Shown: positions 16,769-26,308, counted from the stretch's first letter. The stretch: DNA of 64,000 nt from Firmicutes bacterium CAG:631 (GCA_000433015.1 HF998010.1:36837-100836); one strand, 5' to 3'. The notes: generated by a model from the sequence alone, not told the origin. Numbers and translations: made by a program.

Positions 16769-18337
16769 TTAAATTAATAAAACGCACAATGTTACTATTA
16801 GCGAGATAATGACAACACCTAATGCAATCAATAATCCAATATATAATCTCTTATTTTTAACAGTGCCGTCATTAGAAAGATTTTTAATTTCTACCAAAAG
16901 ACTATCATCAAATGAAATTGGCTTTTTAACCTCGAAAATATTCTTTTTGTTTTCTTTACTGTAAATATAGTTATAACTTTCATCATACAATTTTTTAATT
17001 TTATCCTTGGTTTCCTTATCCAAAGATCCTAAATATTTACGTGCAGATTTAAAAAGTGATAATGATATGCCGTAATATGTTTTCGCACCATCTAATTCTT
17101 TAATATTCGTGTTTTCTCTTATAAGAATTAAAGCATTAACAGTGTATAATAGTGGAATTCTATCCTTGTTGCTAATAATAGTTTTATTGAAAGAATTTGC
17201 CAAGCAATTGTAATAATTTACTTCTTCTTTTTCTTTTATCAGTAATTCATTTATATTTTTAATAAAATTAGTATAACCCAAATCATCAATAATGTACTTA
17301 AGCAAGTTTTCAAACACATCAATATTATCTTCAGTTATTAAAGATAAAATTTTTTGTATGAATTTTCTCCTTAAATTTTCGTCTTTTATAGCAGGTCTTA
17401 AATCAGAAATGGCTCTAATGAAATTATCTTTTTCAGTATTATTCCCTTTTAACAAGAAATAATCTAATTTAGATAACAGATCATTGGATTTACGTTTCAG
17501 TATTTCATTCTCTATGTCAACATCTTTCAATAAATAAGAATCGTCCATTAGCGATACGAAATTAGAATAAGAAAATTCGTTAAAATATTTATTAGCTAAA
17601 GAATTGTAGATTTCACAAAAAACGTTATAAATTTTATTAACTTTCGCGTTATTAACTTTATCGTTTGGAATATTATCTTTTAAAATTAAGCATTTCTTTA
17701 AGTAATTATATTTTGTTAAATCATTAAGTTCAGTTTTCTCGATTAATAAATATAAATGCTCAAAGCAAAGATATGAGGCATATTTCAAATGCTCTCTAGC
17801 ATTATGTTTATAGCAGAAACTAACATAATCAGTAAAAACCCAAGTATCACTACTACTCAAACTACTTATCTTAGATTTTGCAAGTGCTTGATATGAATTT
17901 GCTTTTAATAGTAAAAAATAAGAGTAAGTATCATTATCGGTTTTAAATAGCTCTTCATTAAAACCTATAATAGCACCAAAATTTTGACTTCGATAGTTTT
18001 CATTAGCTTGTAATAACTTTCCCAAAATTAAATTGTATGATGTATAAATTTGATTAATTTCTTTTGCTCCATCTCTTAACCTAGAAAATGATTTATCATA
18101 TTCGGTTTTTATTTCACTATAAGTAGAATTGAATGTATTTTCTATTTTTCTCTTTGCGTATTTAAAAATAGATTTTATTCTACTATCTACAGCTTTTTCC
18201 CCATATTTGGATTGATCAAACTCTAATTTTTCGATTTTAGAACTTATATCAGTTTGGCGTGATAGATGTTTTTCATATTCTTTTTGAAGATTTTTGACTT
18301 CTCGCTCAAGATTTTTGAAATCGTATGTACTACTCAT
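16769..18337 (-). CDS. helical tail-anchored membrane protein
   Basis: The 522-residue protein begins with a coiled coil (about residues 5-55) and continues with a long helical region resembling degenerate TPR-type repeats. It ends in one hydrophobic segment (about 500-522) preceded by KNKR, a tail-anchor arrangement with the bulk in the cytosol. No catalytic motif was seen. Its neighbours are coiled-coil proteins upstream and the zinc-ribbon/SAP protein downstream, all within 15 bases of each other. I do not recognise the family. Confidence 0.65.
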   Translation of the reverse strand: MSSTYDFKNLEREVKNLQKEYEKHLSRQTDISSKIEKLEFDQSKYGEKAVDSRIKSIFKYAKRKIENTFNSTYSEIKTEYDKSFSRLRDGAKEINQIYTSYNLILGKLLQANENYRSQNFGAIIGFNEELFKTDNDTYSYFLLLKANSYQALAKSKISSLSSSDTWVFTDYVSFCYKHNAREHLKYASYLCFEHLYLLIEKTELNDLTKYNYLKKCLILKDNIPNDKVNNAKVNKIYNVFCEIYNSLANKYFNEFSYSNFVSLMDDSYLLKDVDIENEILKRKSNDLLSKLDYFLLKGNNTEKDNFIRAISDLRPAIKDENLRRKFIQKILSLITEDNIDVFENLLKYIIDDLGYTNFIKNINELLIKEKEEVNYYNCLANSFNKTIISNKDRIPLLYTVNALILIRENTNIKELDGAKTYYGISLSLFKSARKYLGSLDKETKDKIKKLYDESYNYIYSKENKKNIFEVKKPISFDDSLLVEIKNLSNDGTVKNKRLYIGLLIALGVVIISLIVTLCVLLI

Positions 18338-18349
18338 TTTATCACCCGC

Positions 18350-19558
18350 CTAATTAATTCTTTTAAAACCTAAATCACTACACTTTATAAAATCATCAGG
18401 ATGCTTATACGAAACCATCATTATTTTTGCGGCCGTTGGCACATCATAAAAAGATTCTTTTAGAGTATTAGATAAGAGTAAGGTATACTTAGAATTTTCA
18501 AATTTATGTATTAAAGTCAATTCATCGTATTGCAACGTAGTATTTAGTTCTACTATTTTCCTTGTCGATAGTCGCGGATCTATAGTTAATTTATCAAAAG
18601 AATCTCTACTTAAATAATGTGAATGTGCCATACTCCAACCAGATACTAACAAGAAAAACTTACCAAACAATAAATCGAGAGATTCATCTTTGTTATCTTC
18701 TAAAAATTCCAATAACAAATCAGTATCATTTAAAATGTCAAAAAAGTCTTTGTTAGCTAAATCATCTTTATATTTGGCATACATAGCACCTAAAAGAATT
18801 TTATTCTTATCAACGCTATTTCCAGCAAATTTAATACCTTCATTTAATTGAGACAAATTTAAGTTATACATAAAATGCCTATTGATAAATAATTGTTTAA
18901 TTTCATCATTGTCTAATGGAGTATTTTTTCTAATGATAATTTTTTTCTTAGGTATATCCTTTTCCGTTGTCTCATTTGCTAAAATTTCATCAATATTAGA
19001 AATGAGATTTTGCTGATAAGACCTTTCTTCATAAGTTACTACTTTATTTGATTCATCGTTTTCTTCTAACAATGCCTTATTATTTATAGTTTCGTCAACT
19101 ATATCAGCAACATCATCTTTCTCATCTTCAACATTCTCATTTTCATTAACAATTGGAAATACGAATAAATCATGGTCATCACTTAGCGAAATGCTATTAG
19201 AAATATCTATATCACTTAATTTGCCAATATTAGAAAAAAGTTCATCGAATTTCTTTCTGTAATTAGAATTTAACTCGTTTATTTTACTATTCAATAAATC
19301 AACATTTTTAGAAAATAAATCATTTATTCCTTCTTTCCTAAAAAAAATACCACTTCCGTTAGTTAACTCTCTAATTGCCCTTTCAACATACTTTTGACTT
19401 TGGTTTGCATCATCAGAATATTGTTTAATTTTTCTATACAAACGTGAATAATCAAAAGAGTTTTTACTAGTTAAATTTTCAATATCACTTAAAACTTCAT
19501 TTATCTCTTCTATTGATTCATTTATTTGTCGTAATTCATAATCAGAAAGTTCTGGCAT
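18350..19558 (-). CDS. coiled-coil protein with unknown C-terminal domain
   Basis: Of its 402 residues, about 1-125 are coiled coil, 130-220 are acidic and probably disordered, and 225-400 form a folded, helix-rich domain (KKIIIRKNTPLDNDEIKQLF and LFGKFFLLVSGWSMAHSHYL). No membrane segment, signal or recognisable active site is present. It follows the 119-residue coiled-coil gene by one base and precedes the tail-anchored protein by 12. Co-folding or complex formation with its neighbours is likely from the layout; its function is unknown. Confidence 0.65.
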   Translation of the reverse strand: MPELSDYELRQINESIEEINEVLSDIENLTSKNSFDYSRLYRKIKQYSDDANQSQKYVERAIRELTNGSGIFFRKEGINDLFSKNVDLLNSKINELNSNYRKKFDELFSNIGKLSDIDISNSISLSDDHDLFVFPIVNENENVEDEKDDVADIVDETINNKALLEENDESNKVVTYEERSYQQNLISNIDEILANETTEKDIPKKKIIIRKNTPLDNDEIKQLFINRHFMYNLNLSQLNEGIKFAGNSVDKNKILLGAMYAKYKDDLANKDFFDILNDTDLLLEFLEDNKDESLDLLFGKFFLLVSGWSMAHSHYLSRDSFDKLTIDPRLSTRKIVELNTTLQYDELTLIHKFENSKYTLLLSNTLKESFYDVPTAAKIMMVSYKHPDDFIKCSDLGFKRIN

Positions 19559-19559
19559 T

Positions 19560-19919
19560 CTATAGAACCCCCTTTACAACAAATTGGCACTTAATTTTAG
19601 ATTTGAATTCAGTCTCTAAAGATTTTTTCTTCGCATCTATTTCTTTTAAATATGTTTCTTCCATCTCTTTAAGCATTTCATTTTGAGAGGTTTTATATTC
19701 ACGCAAGTTTTTTTCAAAGTTTGAAATAAGATTATTTACTTCCTTTTCTATATTTACTAAGGTTTGATTTATACTTTCTTCCACTTTTCCTACATTAGAA
19801 GAATAAAAACGTTCCAAATCTTTAATTTGTGAGTTTCCTTTTTCTATAATGCTTTTAATTTTCCATCTAGTATCATCGTAAGATTTCTTTAGATCTCTTA
19901 ATTCTCTATCTAAATTCAC
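19560..19919 (-). CDS. small coiled-coil protein, first gene of the five-gene operon
   Basis: The 119-residue protein is almost entirely a heptad-repeat helix rich in Glu, Lys, Leu and Ile. The start is GTG at 19919 with a GGTGGTGG ribosome site. Only the last ten or so residues (KCQFVVKGVL) leave the helical pattern. It ends one base before the next start. It probably assembles with the coiled coil of its neighbour. No database family is recognised. Confidence 0.6.
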   Translation of the reverse strand: MNLDRELRDLKKSYDDTRWKIKSIIEKGNSQIKDLERFYSSNVGKVEESINQTLVNIEKEVNNLISNFEKNLREYKTSQNEMLKEMEETYLKEIDAKKKSLETEFKSKIKCQFVVKGVL

Positions 19920-19941
19920 AAAACCACCACCAATTTAGTGA

Positions 19942-19962
19942 ATTATATCATAAAAGTATGAT
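19942..19962 (-). promoter_or_regulatory. candidate -10 element with overlapping inverted repeat
   Basis: On the minus strand, TATAAT (19947-19942) lies 22 bases upstream of the first gene of the five-gene operon. Directly upstream of it, and sharing one base, is ATCATA-N4-TATGAT (19947-19962). No good -35 is visible. The overlap would suit a repressor or activator site. Confidence 0.4.
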
Positions 19963-19996
19963 TTTTTCTATTATAAAACGCAAAAAGACCAAGGAA

Positions 19997-20443
19997 TCAC
20001 TCCTCAGCCTTTATCGTTGTTTCAAACCCGCTATAGAACTTGAATGTTATTGATTTGTCTTTATGCACTATCGCTTTTTCTAGGTTGAAATTGAATATTG
20101 CTTCATCAAAATCAGTAATCAGTTCGCCTTTTTTAAAGTTTCGATGAATGAATTAATATTGCTTTCTTTTAGTTTTCTTTCTTCTTTTTGACTAATTAAA
20201 TTTTTATATTCAGATTCCTTGTTTTTATATTTATCTTCAAGTTCTGCATACTTTTTTCGCCAAATCGACTGATCTTGTTAAGTCTTTGTGTTCATTTTAA
20301 CGAGAAGATTAAATTCATTATGTATCTCTTCTTTTTCTTTCACTAGCTTATTTAACTCACCATCTATTTTAAAAACATCAGTAATCAGCTCTAAATCTCC
20401 AACAAGAATGAGTTCCAAATATGATAAGTTTATGTTGATTTTC
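19997..20443 (-). pseudogene. remnant of the C-terminal end of a large serine recombinase
   Basis: Translating the minus strand gives the characteristic end of resolvase-type large serine recombinases: an ELNKLVKEKEEIHNEF coiled coil, then SNINSFIETLKK, then after a one-base frameshift GELITDFDEAIFNF, and finally VHKDKSITFKFYSGFETT and a natural stop. There is also an in-frame TAA near 20278. The catalytic N-terminus is absent and the frame begins abruptly near 20443. It is a dead integrase or transposase of the element that brought in the accessory region. Confidence 0.8.
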
Positions 20444-20446
20444 TAG

Positions 20447-20616
20447 GGGTGTGCAAGGGACTTATTCAATAGCCTTACGCCGTGTAAAAATTCCTACACC
20501 GTGTAAACTTGGCTCTAAAAAATGATATATTTCCTTCCGTTTTCATTAAGTTGCTACACGGCGTAATTTTAAAAAGTGCGTATTTATCGGATAAAACAAA
20601 AAAAGTCTGCACACCC
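20447..20616. repeat. nested inverted repeats between the recombinase remnant and tRNA-Ser
   Basis: Outer arms gggtgtgca (20447-20455) and tgcacaccc (20608-20616) enclose inner 12-bp arms ttacgccgtgta (20475-20486) and tacacggcgtaa (20555-20566), all perfect. A third, near-palindromic copy of the inner motif (tacaccgtgta) lies at 20495-20505. No coding frame is convincing. It could be an attachment or resolution site of the lost element, or a small MITE-like insertion. Confidence 0.6.
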
Positions 20617-20656
20617 TTAGAAGTTCTAAGTTTGTATCAGACATGTCGTACAAATA

Positions 20657-20748
20657 TGGCGGAACGGGTGGGATTCGAACCCACGGTACCTTAAAAAGAT
20701 ACAACTGATTTCGAGTCAGTCTCGTTATAACCACTTCGATACCGCTCC
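20657..20748 (-). tRNA. tRNA-Ser (anticodon CGA)
   Basis: The 92-base minus-strand sequence begins GGAGCGG and ends CCGTTCCGCCA with an encoded CCA. It has the GTTCGAATC T-loop, an anticodon loop CTCGAAA giving anticodon CGA, and a long variable arm typical of class II serine tRNAs. It marks the border between the accessory region and the core genes, a common integration site. Confidence 0.95.
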
Positions 20749-20831
20749 AAAAATTTTTATTTTTTATAGCAAAATGATTATAAAATGAATTATAAGTTTT
20801 TGCAAGTCGTTGATTCTAAAAGGTTTATTTA

Positions 20832-20860
20832 TTGAAGTCAAGGAAATAATTTTATATAAT
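20832..20860 (+). promoter_or_regulatory. promoter of yfhO
   Basis: TTGAAG (20832-20837) and TATAAT (20855-20860) are separated by 17 bases, and the start codon lies 21 bases further on. This is the cleanest housekeeping-type promoter in the window. Confidence 0.75.
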
Positions 20861-20881
20861 ATATAAAAAAGGAAAAGGATC

Positions 20882-23800
20882 ATGGAAACAAAGGCAGAAA
20901 AATTAAAAAGATTTGCTAAAAAAGTATTTTTAAATGAATATTCCATCGTATTTATGATTTTATTTGGCATAGGCGTTGGAACTTTTTTATATGCTTTGCT
21001 TACCAATCATTTTATGTTACCCATTAATGGAGATTATGTCTTACAGACTTATTCTTTTTATGCGAATGGGTATCATCAAATGTGGGACTTTTTTAAAACG
21101 GGAGAGTTTCCTTTATTTGATTACTCTAATTTTTTAGGGGCTAATTATATTGGATCTGCAAGTTTTTATTATTTATTTAGTCCTTTGTTTTATTTATTAT
21201 TGATTTGGCCTAAAGCATGGCTTTATCAAGGCATTTTCTTTCATATGATGTTTAAATATGCTTTGGGTGGATTATTATTTTATGTTTTGTTACGTAAATA
21301 TTTTCATTTAAAGAAATTTACTTCGACAATAGGAGCAATTATTTATAGTTTTTCAGGGTGGAATTTGTTTTATATTTGGTTCCATTATAGTGATGTTTCG
21401 GCCTTATTTCCGTTAATTTTAATTGGTATTGAACGTTGCTTACAAGAACGAAAAGGTGGAATATTGACTTTAGCCATCTTTTTAATGGGAATAGCCAATT
21501 ATTTCTTTTTCTTCACTTTTGCATTATTAGGTGTGTTGTATGCCTTATATCGGTGGATTTATTTATATGGAATCAATAAACGCTTAGGACATTCTGCAAA
21601 AGAACGATGGGGAGTTTTACTGCAAGGAATTTTATATTTTATTGCTGGTGGAATCATGGCTTCATTTGTTGTTGTTCCATCCATGGTTGTTGCTTTGGAT
21701 AGTGGGAGAGGTGATTCTCAATCACTCATTCAATTTTTAAGCTTTTTCTTTGAAAACCCGCAACGATTAGAAACAGGATTAGAATTAGGAAAATTAAAAG
21801 GATGGGACTTTTTTGCTTGGTCTAATATTAAAGAGTTATTAAAATTTATGTTTGTATGGCAAGAAAGACCAATGAGTGCTACAGAAATTATTAGTCCGAT
21901 TCAATCCATAGGTTATGTTTTTACAGGCTTTTTATTTATGAATACGGATGTTTGGAGTTCAACTGTTTTTAGCACTTCTGTTTTAGATAACACCATTGGT
22001 GGATTATTTATCACAACACCAATGATTATGATGTTAGTCCCAGCAATCATTAAAGGATTTAAAACCAAACGTCCTTGGACAATTTTTGGCATTATCATTT
22101 GTATACTAATGCCACTCATACCATTTTCTTATTATTTATTCCATGGGTTTACTATCATGTATGGACGATGGTTATTGTTTATTGTGGCCATTGCATTAAT
22201 CTTTATTTTATGTACTTTCGATCAATTTGATCAAATTAAAAAGAAATATATTTTAATTAATTTCTTGATTAATTTAGGAATTGGCATTTTCTTTGTTGTT
22301 TATTCTTATCAACATCAAACTTTAACCAATATTTTTAAAATCTATGCGGTCGTTTTCCAATTCCTTTATATGGTTGTTGTTTGGTTAATTATTGGATTTA
22401 GCTATATTAAATGGGAATATCTAAAGAAAATATTATTTGTCATGGTTGTTGGAGAAGTGGCGATGAGTGCGATTGTAACGGTTGAAATGAAAGGTTATGT
22501 ATCGTATCAATATTTTATGGGTGGTCCTGAAAAAAGAAAAGAACAGACACAAATTATTGAAGATATACAAGAAATGGATGATGGTTTTTATCGTATCTAC
22601 AATATTTTAGCAACCAGAGGAAATGTGAATTTGCCTTCAGATTTATCTTATAATGGAGCTTCAGTGTTTAATTCTATTTACAATTTTGAACAAAAAGAAT
22701 TTATTGATCGTTCACGAATGGCTTATGGAGGTTCTTGGTCTATGGGCTATCATGAAAAACGTTATTATTTTGATCAATTTGTGGGTATTAAATATTATAT
22801 CGTAGATAAAAGAGATAAAAATAACGATACCTATTTAAACGATGTTTTTGATGGGCGAACCTCACTAGAGGAAGAACAAAATTTAGATTATCGCATCAAC
22901 ATTCCTTTTGGGTATGAACTTGTGCGATCTTATGAATATTTTGATGTATACGAAAATAAAAATTTTATAGAGTTAGGATATGGTTTAGATGAATATATTC
23001 CTTGGGATTCTGTCTCTTATCAATCTCAAAGCGGAACGATTTATCACAATTATTCAGCATCTATTTATGAAGAAATGTATTCTAAAATGGCCATTGTTAA
23101 AATGGAAGATTTAGAAGATTTTGAAAAAGAAGGCTTTGAAAAAAATGAAGCCTATGTACGGCAATATTATCGAACGAGTTATACTAAATGGAATAAAAAA
23201 TTGAGTCTTCGTGAGGATTTAGTTGGCTATCGAATAGACCCTATAACAGGAGAAGTAGAGCGATACCAAAAAGATTATAATTCGATTGATTTTGATTTAG
23301 AAGACAGTGCAAGTCGAAGATATATTTATGATTTTGGACGTAATGAAATCACGTCTTCAGTCGTTGAAACTTTACTTCCTAAAAATGAGCCTTTCTTCCA
23401 TCAAAGATACGATCAATATGGATTTTATGGAGATCAACTCATCTATGAATTAAAAGATGGAGAAAGAAAAGTTTGTTCTTTGGCAAGTGATGATAATATT
23501 TGTTATATTAATTTGCCATTTAAAATGGGACCAAGAGTTTTAATTAGTCTTTATAATGATGATGTACTTGTAACACAAGATGCTCACATGGATTTTCATA
23601 GCTATAGTAATGAAGAATACGAATGGAAATATGAACGAGGCTTTTATGTCAATCAACCAATTAATAAGATTGTCATCGAATTTATTTCAGATACATGGCT
23701 CAATAGTGTGTATCGTTCAACCTCTACAGGAATAGCTGAAACCATGTTATCCATGAATTTGTATTATACGTATGAGCAAGACATTAAAAAAACACAAGAT

Positions 23801-24250
23801 CAATTAAAAAAGGATGCAGTTACAGATGTTGTATATAACAAAAACGAGTTTACCTTTAAAACCAATTATGATAAGAAAAAAATTGTTGTTTTAAGTGTTC
23901 CTTATGATGCTGGATGGTCTTTAACTAGAACACAAAATGGCCAAGAAGAAGAGGTGAAAATTTATAATTTAAATGGTGGTTTTGTTGGATTTATTGCTAA
24001 AGATGGAGAATGGAATTATAATTTATCTTATTATACGCCTTATTTAAAAGAGGGTATTTATTTATCTATTGCTGGATTGGCTTTATTTGTTGCTATTGCA
24101 GTGGTTTATGCATTTTTAATTAAACCACCAAAACCCGTATTTATTGATCATTTTTTACCAAAGGTAAAAAAAGAAAAAATAACAGAAAACAAAAATAAAA
24201 AGAAAAAGCATAAAAAGAAAAAGAAGAAGAAAAAGAAAAGGAGAAGATGA
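20882..24250 (+). CDS. yfhO: YfhO family polytopic membrane protein
   Basis: The 1122-residue protein has about a dozen membrane helices in its first 540 residues, a large extracytoplasmic region (about 545-1055) and a last helix near 1062-1085. It carries the YfhO-type N-terminus (PINGDYVLQTYSFY; FPLFDYSNFLGANYIGSAS). YfhO proteins resemble GT-C-fold glycosyltransferases and in Bacillus and Listeria are linked to glycosylation of lipoteichoic acid. The cytosolic tail ends in an extreme Lys/Arg run (about 25 residues) not expected for the family; the same A-rich DNA supplies the ribosome site of the next gene. Its TGA stop overlaps the fhs ATG. Confidence 0.85.
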   Translation: METKAEKLKRFAKKVFLNEYSIVFMILFGIGVGTFLYALLTNHFMLPINGDYVLQTYSFYANGYHQMWDFFKTGEFPLFDYSNFLGANYIGSASFYYLFSPLFYLLLIWPKAWLYQGIFFHMMFKYALGGLLFYVLLRKYFHLKKFTSTIGAIIYSFSGWNLFYIWFHYSDVSALFPLILIGIERCLQERKGGILTLAIFLMGIANYFFFFTFALLGVLYALYRWIYLYGINKRLGHSAKERWGVLLQGILYFIAGGIMASFVVVPSMVVALDSGRGDSQSLIQFLSFFFENPQRLETGLELGKLKGWDFFAWSNIKELLKFMFVWQERPMSATEIISPIQSIGYVFTGFLFMNTDVWSSTVFSTSVLDNTIGGLFITTPMIMMLVPAIIKGFKTKRPWTIFGIIICILMPLIPFSYYLFHGFTIMYGRWLLFIVAIALIFILCTFDQFDQIKKKYILINFLINLGIGIFFVVYSYQHQTLTNIFKIYAVVFQFLYMVVVWLIIGFSYIKWEYLKKILFVMVVGEVAMSAIVTVEMKGYVSYQYFMGGPEKRKEQTQIIEDIQEMDDGFYRIYNILATRGNVNLPSDLSYNGASVFNSIYNFEQKEFIDRSRMAYGGSWSMGYHEKRYYFDQFVGIKYYIVDKRDKNNDTYLNDVFDGRTSLEEEQNLDYRINIPFGYELVRSYEYFDVYENKNFIELGYGLDEYIPWDSVSYQSQSGTIYHNYSASIYEEMYSKMAIVKMEDLEDFEKEGFEKNEAYVRQYYRTSYTKWNKKLSLREDLVGYRIDPITGEVERYQKDYNSIDFDLEDSASRRYIYDFGRNEITSSVVETLLPKNEPFFHQRYDQYGFYGDQLIYELKDGERKVCSLASDDNICYINLPFKMGPRVLISLYNDDVLVTQDAHMDFHSYSNEEYEWKYERGFYVNQPINKIVIEFISDTWLNSVYRSTSTGIAETMLSMNLYYTYEQDIKKTQDQLKKDAVTDVVYNKNEFTFKTNYDKKKIVVLSVPYDAGWSLTRTQNGQEEEVKIYNLNGGFVGFIAKDGEWNYNLSYYTPYLKEGIYLSIAGLALFVAIAVVYAFLIKPPKPVFIDHFLPKVKKEKITENKNKKKKHKKKKKKKKKRRR

Positions 24251-25923
24251 AAATGACATCATTATCAGATTTAGAAATTGCAAAAGCAACGAAAATGAAA
24301 CCAATAAAAAAAGTTGCTCAAAAATTAGGATTAACAGAACAAGATTATGAGCCTTATGGTCATTATAAAGCCAAAGTGGATTTTTCTGTTTTACAAACTA
24401 AGCCAAATAAAAACGGGAAAGTGATTTTAGTGACGGCGATTACGCCAACTAGTGCAGGAGAAGGTAAAACAACGACTTGTATTGGTTTAGCTGAAGCTTT
24501 ATTTGCATTGAAAAAGAATGTTGTTGCTGTTTTGCGTGAGCCAAGTTTAGGACCTGTTATGGGCATTAAAGGTGGAGCTGCAGGAGGCGGATATGCACAA
24601 GTTATGCCAATGGATGAAATTAATCTTCACTTTACGGGAGATATTCATGCCATTACGACAGCAAATAATGCTATTAGTGCTTTTATTGACAATCATATTT
24701 ATCAAGGAAATGAGTTGCAATTTGATTTAAATCATATTACTTGGAAAAGATGTTTAGATTTAAATGATCGCGCTTTACGATATATTAAAGTCGGCCAAGG
24801 AGGACCTAAAGATGGTGTGGCTAGAAATGATGGATTTAATATTTCAGTAGCAAGTGAAATTATGGCTATTTTTTGTCTAGCAAAAGATTACCAAGATTTA
24901 AGAAATCGTATTGATCGCATTGTTGTCGGTTATAATACGTCTAAAAAGCCAATTACTGTTGCTGATTTAAAGATTGGTGGAGCCATAACATTACTTTTAA
25001 AAGATGCTTTTAAACCAAATTTAGTTCAAACATTAGAAGGAGGACCTGTTCTCATTCATGGAGGGCCTTTTGCTAATATTGCTCACGGATGTAATTCTAT
25101 CGTTGCAACAAAAATGGGAATGCATCTAGCGGATTATGTGGTTACAGAAGCCGGCTTTGGTGCGGATTTGGGTGCTGAAAAATTTTTAGATATTAAATGT
25201 AGAGTAGGAGACATTCATCCAAGTGCAGTTGTTGTTGTTGCGACAATTCGTGCTTTAAAAATGCATGGTGGTGTAGCCAAAGAAAATTTAAAGGAAGAAA
25301 ATGTCAAAGCTTTAATTAAAGGTGCTGAAAATCTCAAAAAACATGTTGAAACGATTCAAGCTTTTCGTTTGCCATTTGTGGTTGCCATCAATAAATTCCC
25401 AACAGATACACCAAAAGAAATTGCTGCTTTAAAAAGATGGTGTAAAAAACAAGGATATCCAATTGAATTAAGTGATGTCTGGGCCAAAGGTGGAAAAGGA
25501 GGCATTCAACTAGCTAAAAAAGTTTTAGAAATTGTGCAACAAGAAAATCATTTTTCTTATTTATACAATTTAGATGATTCTATCGAAGAAAAAATTAATA
25601 AAATTGCTAAAATTGCTTATGGGGCTAAAGATGTAGAATTTAGTGATTTAGCAAAAGAGCAACTAAAACTTTATAAAGAAAACGGATGGGATCATTTGGC
25701 AGTTTGCATTGCGAAAACGCCTTCTTCTTTATCGGATGATCCAAAATTATTGGGAGCTCCTAAAGAGTTTACCTTACATGTCAAAGAAATTCGACCTTCT
25801 ATTGGAGCAGGGTTTTTAGTTTGTATTACAGGAAATATTATGACAATGCCAGGTCTTCCTAAAGAACCGGCTGCTTTAAAAATGGATTTAGATGAAAATA
25901 ATCAACCAGTAGGAATCTTTTAA
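24247..25923 (+). CDS. fhs: formate-tetrahydrofolate ligase
   Basis: The 558-residue enzyme makes 10-formyl-THF from formate, THF and ATP, feeding one-carbon units to purines and formyl-Met-tRNA. The ATP loop TSAGEGKTT is near residues 69-77, followed by the family signature EPSLGPVMGIKGGAAGGGYA; length is normal. It overlaps the yfhO stop as ATGA. A second ATG two codons later (24253) has better spacing from the GGAG and may be the true start. The neighbouring genes are not folate-related. Confidence 0.95.
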   Translation: MKMTSLSDLEIAKATKMKPIKKVAQKLGLTEQDYEPYGHYKAKVDFSVLQTKPNKNGKVILVTAITPTSAGEGKTTTCIGLAEALFALKKNVVAVLREPSLGPVMGIKGGAAGGGYAQVMPMDEINLHFTGDIHAITTANNAISAFIDNHIYQGNELQFDLNHITWKRCLDLNDRALRYIKVGQGGPKDGVARNDGFNISVASEIMAIFCLAKDYQDLRNRIDRIVVGYNTSKKPITVADLKIGGAITLLLKDAFKPNLVQTLEGGPVLIHGGPFANIAHGCNSIVATKMGMHLADYVVTEAGFGADLGAEKFLDIKCRVGDIHPSAVVVVATIRALKMHGGVAKENLKEENVKALIKGAENLKKHVETIQAFRLPFVVAINKFPTDTPKEIAALKRWCKKQGYPIELSDVWAKGGKGGIQLAKKVLEIVQQENHFSYLYNLDDSIEEKINKIAKIAYGAKDVEFSDLAKEQLKLYKENGWDHLAVCIAKTPSSLSDDPKLLGAPKEFTLHVKEIRPSIGAGFLVCITGNIMTMPGLPKEPAALKMDLDENNQPVGIF

Positions 25924-25978
25924 AAAAAAGAATAAAGATGATAAAAATGCACAAATTAATTCATGGGAGGAGTTTTCT

Positions 25979-26275
25979 ATGAGTAAATTAAAGTGCAACG
26001 AAAGAGAATGTAAGCATAATCATTTTTGTATTTGTAATAAACAATGTATCGTTTTAGATGATGATGCTGTATGTGTAAGTTTTCAAAAAAGACAACCAAC
26101 AGATACAAAATTTAGTTATGAATTAGGTGGAGATATTACGCCATCTTATTCTGAAATGGAAACAGCAATAAGTTGTAATGATTTATCTTGTTATTACAAC
26201 AAAGATTGCTATTGTAAAGCAAGTGATGTAAAAATTGATTGTGATGCATGGTGCGAAACGTATAGAAGAAAATAA
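25979..26275 (+). CDS. cysteine-rich protein with two DUF1540-type motifs
   Basis: The 98-residue protein has two copies of a cysteine pattern, one at the N-terminus (CNERECKHNHFCICNKQC) and one in the C-terminal half (CNDLSCYYNKDCYCKASDV and onwards), each followed by a C..F or C..Y turn. This matches DUF1540, a short metal-binding or disulfide-rich family common in Firmicutes, some members of which are linked to sporulation. It has a GGGAGGAG ribosome site and is probably its own unit or co-transcribed with fhs. Function unknown. Confidence 0.8.
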   Translation: MSKLKCNERECKHNHFCICNKQCIVLDDDAVCVSFQKRQPTDTKFSYELGGDITPSYSEMETAISCNDLSCYYNKDCYCKASDVKIDCDAWCETYRRK

Positions 26276-26290
26276 ATTTTGCTTTTAAAA

Positions 26291-26308
26291 ATTATTGTAT
26301 ACAATAAT
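26291..26308. promoter_or_regulatory. perfect 18-bp palindrome after the DUF1540 gene
   Basis: attattgtatacaataat is its own reverse complement. It lies 15 bases past the stop and 9 bases before a terminator. The TTGTATACAA centre resembles GntR-type operators, but no promoter is evident here, so it may only add RNA structure. Confidence 0.4.

Noticed and set aside
20509-20694. Plus-strand ORF ending in AERVGFEPTVP
   Set aside because: The end is antisense translation of the tRNA-Ser gene, a well-known false protein; the rest runs through the inverted repeats.
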